Program-made: the position numbers and the translations under genes | Shown: piece after piece, positions 60,596 to 64,000 of the stretch | Position numbering within the stretch: position 1 is the stretch's first letter | Layout of the letters: the number at the start of each line of letters is the position of its first letter | Notes under the pieces: model-generated | Seen by the model: the letters and a program-made list of their open reading frames with translations, nothing else | What the model was told of the DNA's origin: nothing | Database searches by the model: none | NCBI GenBank assembly: GCA_016719165.1 | Contig: JADKAJ010000001.1 | Location: 496,001 to 560,000, forward strand | Reading direction: 5' to 3' | Source of the DNA: Chitinophagaceae bacterium | GTDB lineage: Bacteria > Bacteroidota > Bacteroidia > Chitinophagales > Chitinophagaceae | DNA length: 64,000 nucleotides

Positions 60596-62680
60596 TTATA
60601 ACCCTTTGTTGAAAAATATCACACCCTGTACAGAAGCTTCGGCAATACCGCCTGCGCCTGCACCAACCGTGCCTCTTGCTCCCCAACCGCATTTTGAATC
60701 ATAGATGAGTTCAAATTTCTGATTAATTTTTACAGGGCTATCTTTTCCAAACAAGCCGGTATCCATGCCTACGCCAACTGAAAATTCGTAACTGCCATCG
60801 GTATTAAATTCTGCTCCGCCGGATAGCATACCTGCTTCCACACCAACAGATACGCCAGTAGAAACTTCTTTAGGACTGGCTAATTTGGTATCGGATTGCT
60901 TGTTCACTTTACCATCGGCTCCTTTTGTATAAGTGTTGGAGTTGTCAATAAAAATATAATCTTTAGAACTTATGGCAATTTTAGTTTTTATAGACTCTGT
61001 TGCAGGACATTTTTCCGGTGCCGGTGGTTCAAAAGTGGAGCAGGTGGGTGTAATGCTTTCATTTGTTTTTACAATAAGCCCGGTGTAGTGAACCTTCTTG
61101 ATAAGCTTATCATTCAGTGCAAGCGATTGATCTATATAAATGAAGGGTTCTTTTTTATCACTCATAGATAACTGTAAATGAAACGGACCCTTCATGGCAG
61201 GCCCGGCAGCATCTGGTGGGAGAGGACTCCATGGAGTTATTTTCTGCCATTCATTTACATTGCGCAGATCTAACTTTTCAGAAGGCAGACCTTGTATTTC
61301 TACACGGCCATCATCGGTAACGGTGCCGGTAAAATTCCATGATCTTATTTGAAATCCATCTTTGATGTAAGTGGAAAATCCATTGTAACTATAGGCAGAT
61401 GGCATCATACCGGCTACCGCATTTGCAGCGTTGCCCTGGTATACATACATAATTTCACCGCTGCCGGTAATATTTCCACTGGCAGAAATTTGCATGGAGA
61501 AATTTTTGACGCAGGCCAATGTTTGCAAGTTGATTATCGTAGTTGCCATTCCTGCTCCAAATTTTGTATTGGCATCAGTTGCATTTTCTCCACTGCGTGC
61601 CGAAATATTTTTTGCCTGGTAATTTCCTTGCCAGTCAGAAAGTTTGTAACCAGTAGGAGGTTTTTTTGCTACGTTAGGTTTTGCTGCGTTTTTAGAAGTA
61701 GGATTTGCGTTATTAGTTTTTGCAGGACTGGCATTGTTCGCATTGCTATTATTGGCCTGAGCTTCACGGCCATTACCAGCATAACCTAAACTCCATGCTT
61801 TTGCAGAAAGATTCTCAGCTTCTTTTTTATTCCCTTTTTCCTCAGCAATTTTTGCAGCGGTATAGCAATACAATCCATTGTTGGGTGCTAATCGCATGGC
61901 CATTTGAATGGCTTCATCAGCTTCTTTTACGTTACCCAGTTTCAAATAGATATAAGCCTGGTTAGCCCAGGGAGAAGCGAGATTGGGGAAGCTTTTTGTA
62001 AGTTCCTCTGTCAATACTTTGGCATCATAAATTCTGCCTAACTCTAATAAAAGATTAGAGAAGTTATTTAAGTAAAGCCCATTGGTTTCCTGTAATTGCG
62101 ATGCTTTTGCAAAGCCATATAGCGATTCCCATTTGTAGTTCCTGAAATAGTATAGCGTTGCCTGTACATAGTACGCCTCTGCTAAGCCTCCTTTAAGCGT
62201 TCCGGCACTTTTGCCGGCCCTGCTGTCCAATTCTTTATAGAGTTTTGATTTTATAACGGAACCTGCCAGTGCATTGTCAATAACCTGTTTTTTAGTACTT
62301 GTATTTGGTGAAACAATTGCAGTACTTAGCCAGGTAGAACTTCCTGCAGCATAATTGAGCATTTTAAATGGTAGCGTAAGTGTGCCATTTTGAAAAGTGA
62401 AGTTCCCGCTCTTCTTTCCCTGCTCCATTGTTTTAAAAGTGATGGTGATTTTGCTTCCGCTTACCTGGTATGTTCCTTCGTCGGTAACAATATTACCCGG
62501 CTGTTCAGCTTTTAACTTGAACGTATTGTCGAGGAATTGAAGTGTGATGATCGCTTTTGCACTTGCTTCTTTACCATCACTATCTGCCATAAAACGATAT
62601 TTACCTTTTATGGATTGGCTATTTACTTCCGTCTGACTGGCACATACAATAACTGCCAGCAGGAAAAGAATATTTTTCAT
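60596..62680 (-). CDS. Large secreted protein with TPRs and several beta-domains
   Basis: The 694-residue protein has a signal peptide, a lipocalin-like N-terminal domain (about 22-120), TPR-like helices (about 165-300, YIYLKLGNVKEADEAIQMAM) and an N/A/K-rich linker (300-345). A middle domain starts at DWQGNYQAKN, and the C-terminus is Gly-rich and beta (VGVEAGMLSGGAEF, GTVGAGAGGIAE). TPRs suggest protein partners outside the inner membrane. It is 25 bp after the right-edge gene. Confidence 0.65.
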   Translation of the reverse strand: MKNILFLLAVIVCASQTEVNSQSIKGKYRFMADSDGKEASAKAIITLQFLDNTFKLKAEQPGNIVTDEGTYQVSGSKITITFKTMEQGKKSGNFTFQNGTLTLPFKMLNYAAGSSTWLSTAIVSPNTSTKKQVIDNALAGSVIKSKLYKELDSRAGKSAGTLKGGLAEAYYVQATLYYFRNYKWESLYGFAKASQLQETNGLYLNNFSNLLLELGRIYDAKVLTEELTKSFPNLASPWANQAYIYLKLGNVKEADEAIQMAMRLAPNNGLYCYTAAKIAEEKGNKKEAENLSAKAWSLGYAGNGREAQANNSNANNASPAKTNNANPTSKNAAKPNVAKKPPTGYKLSDWQGNYQAKNISARSGENATDANTKFGAGMATTIINLQTLACVKNFSMQISASGNITGSGEIMYVYQGNAANAVAGMMPSAYSYNGFSTYIKDGFQIRSWNFTGTVTDDGRVEIQGLPSEKLDLRNVNEWQKITPWSPLPPDAAGPAMKGPFHLQLSMSDKKEPFIYIDQSLALNDKLIKKVHYTGLIVKTNESITPTCSTFEPPAPEKCPATESIKTKIAISSKDYIFIDNSNTYTKGADGKVNKQSDTKLASPKEVSTGVSVGVEAGMLSGGAEFNTDGSYEFSVGVGMDTGLFGKDSPVKINQKFELIYDSKCGWGARGTVGAGAGGIAEASVQGVIFFNKGL

Positions 62681-62705
62681 ATAGATTAGTTGAAGAAGTG
62701 CTGTC

Positions 62706-64000
62706 TTACTGTTTTGTGATCTTAAAATTACTTATGTAATATTTCTCCAGGTCGCTATCACTGCTAATGTGTATAAACTTTAAGAAATTAAAAGTAGTTG
62801 TTACCGGAATGGCTTTCGACATTTCAACAATTTTATTCTCACCCATAAATAGTTCCAGCGATTCTCCTTTTCGTTTTAATGTAATTTTTGCAGTATTCAA
62901 TTCTTTGTCGTTGGAAAATCCGGTAGCCTCAAAGTAGGGTTTTACATTAGCAAAATAGCCATCAGCAAATTTGCCTTGAATTGAAATTTCTCCGGGTCTG
63001 CCCCAGTAGCCGGCTTTTATTCTCAGTTTTATAGCCGGTGATACCATTTGATCGTAGGTTGGTTTCGTTCCCAGGTACAATTCAAAAGCTTTAGCACCCC
63101 AGGGAATATCTTTCGGTGCTGCAATATCAAAAGATAACTCGAAGTTTTGTGGCAGAGGGTATTGAATATTTTTTGGAGATGCATCCCGTCCCTGTAGCTC
63201 CATCCATTTTTTATTAGTACCGGCTATTTGCTTTACTTCAGCTTTTTTACCGTTTCGCAAGCTGCTATTCCAGTTATTGACTGGTTTGTTTAAGGCATTG
63301 GTAGAAAAATCGTCAAAAAAGAAAATATTTTTATCAGTGGCAGCGGCTTTTGCTTCGTTGGATGCTATTTCAGACGCAGCCTGCTCTTTGTGACCAGGTG
63401 AACGGAGTGGTTTGTATGATTCTGTTATTTTAGTAGAGCCAAAGAAGTATTTATATACATATTCGAAATTAAAATTATTGAGAATACTTTCCATCATATG
63501 TACATTGTAAGCACTGTTTGGCATCCCTAATGTCCACCTGATGGTAATCCATTGAGGCTGGTCGGTTTTGCAAAGTTCCATGGCTGCTTTACTTACTTTT
63601 TGTATCGGAAATTTGTTGCTCCCTTCCGATTCGTCAAAAAAATCCCTATTGTTTGGCCTGGCATTTACAAAATCTATAAAACCAATTTGACCAAAGGGAT
63701 AGCCTAATGTTGCAATTTCATTTAATTGTTTTTTATATTTTTCTTTTAGGCGAGCAAGGTTTTGCCTGGCCATTGCCAGGTTTTCTGCTGTATAGTTTCC
63801 AACCTTTTGCCAAGCGGGTAATTGCTCTTCTGCTCTTTCAAAAAACTCTCCGATGGTCACATTTTCAAATGGGAGCTCTCCATTTTTAGTCATAATAACA
63901 ATATAGTGCGGATAGTCGCTAATGGCTTTAGGTGGAATGTAGAAACGGGTATAAGGCTGAATATTTTTATGTGTACTAAACCCTAAAAACTCGTAACCTG
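62706..64000 (-). CDS. Secreted jelly-roll-like protein, 5' end outside window
   Basis: The reading frame is open to the right edge; residues before the Met at 63893 (FSTHKNIQPYTRFYIPPK) fit the protein, so the start is beyond the window. A helical segment (LPAWQKVGNYTAENLAMARQ) precedes a C-terminal concanavalin-like domain (about 190-395 counted from that Met, IFFFDDFSTNALNKPVNN). It resembles the gene at 46249-48099 in layout. Function unknown. Confidence 0.6.
   Translation of the reverse strand, partial: GYEFLGFSTHKNIQPYTRFYIPPKAISDYPHYIVIMTKNGELPFENVTIGEFFERAEEQLPAWQKVGNYTAENLAMARQNLARLKEKYKKQLNEIATLGYPFGQIGFIDFVNARPNNRDFFDESEGSNKFPIQKVSKAAMELCKTDQPQWITIRWTLGMPNSAYNVHMMESILNNFNFEYVYKYFFGSTKITESYKPLRSPGHKEQAASEIASNEAKAAATDKNIFFFDDFSTNALNKPVNNWNSSLRNGKKAEVKQIAGTNKKWMELQGRDASPKNIQYPLPQNFELSFDIAAPKDIPWGAKAFELYLGTKPTYDQMVSPAIKLRIKAGYWGRPGEISIQGKFADGYFANVKPYFEATGFSNDKELNTAKITLKRKGESLELFMGENKIVEMSKAIPVTTTFNFLKFIHISSDSDLEKYYISNFKITKQ

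Noticed and set aside
60441..60692. 83-residue minus-strand frame rich in Arg and Cys
   Set aside because: It overlaps the 3' end of the 694-residue gene in another frame and the promoter region of the CARDB gene; composition is that of a shadow frame.

Overview
The window comes from a member of the Bacteroidota, most likely the Chitinophagaceae. Signs seen in the sequence are Por-type (T9SS) C-terminal sorting domains, an OmpA protein with thrombospondin-3 repeats, promoters of the TTTG-N18-20-TAnnTTTG type, start codons that mostly lack a Shine-Dalgarno sequence, a low-GC genome, and the Bacteroidota-style S10/spc ribosomal gene order. The family-level placement is an inference; there is no 16S gene in the window.

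Layout. 1-5.1 kb: a left-truncated L,D-transpeptidase, an OmpA-family porin and fusA. 5.3-8.4 kb: a divergent pair (flippase-like membrane protein and secreted beta-helix protein) that separates fusA from the S10 operon. 8.5-20.1 kb: an unbroken S10-spc operon, rpsJ to secY, closed by a terminator and followed by map; infA-rpmJ-rpsM-rpsK-rpsD-rpoA-rplQ are not here. 21-27.3 kb: a BaiN-type flavoprotein, an acyltransferase, rpsA (six S1 domains), a small T9SS protein and a frameshifted acyltransferase. 27.3-33.5 kb: a thioesterase, then a photolyase/cryptochrome-related cluster (FAD-domain protein with an unusual C-terminus, TIGR03643 protein, a 50-residue DUF2256 protein, and an FeS-BCP-like protein without the Fe-S cysteines), an SDR, a proline dehydrogenase and a TerB-like protein. 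33.6-44.4 kb: two secreted unknowns, thyA-folA, a methyltransferase, three-gene transhydrogenase (pntAA-pntAB-pntB), an RsmF-type rRNA methyltransferase, a LysM/DPBB protein and fmt.

44.5-64 kb is the accessory part. Three runs of tightly spaced minus-strand genes encode almost only exported proteins: an astacin-like metalloprotease, RCC1-propeller and YadA-head-like repeat proteins, three members of one unnamed two-domain family, two members of another, a signal-peptide-bearing Hcp-like protein, a CARDB-like protein and a large TPR protein, plus two tandem SET-domain proteins. A TPR sensor kinase and NarL-type regulator sit in the middle, divergent from one run. A 16-bp inverted repeat lies in that divergent promoter region and a similar one lies upstream of another run. 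My reading, an inference, is a two-component-controlled island of secreted and surface proteins.

A pattern worth checking is that ompA, fusA, rpsJ and rpsA each have a -7 box followed within a few bases by a short hairpin that would form the very 5' end of the mRNA.
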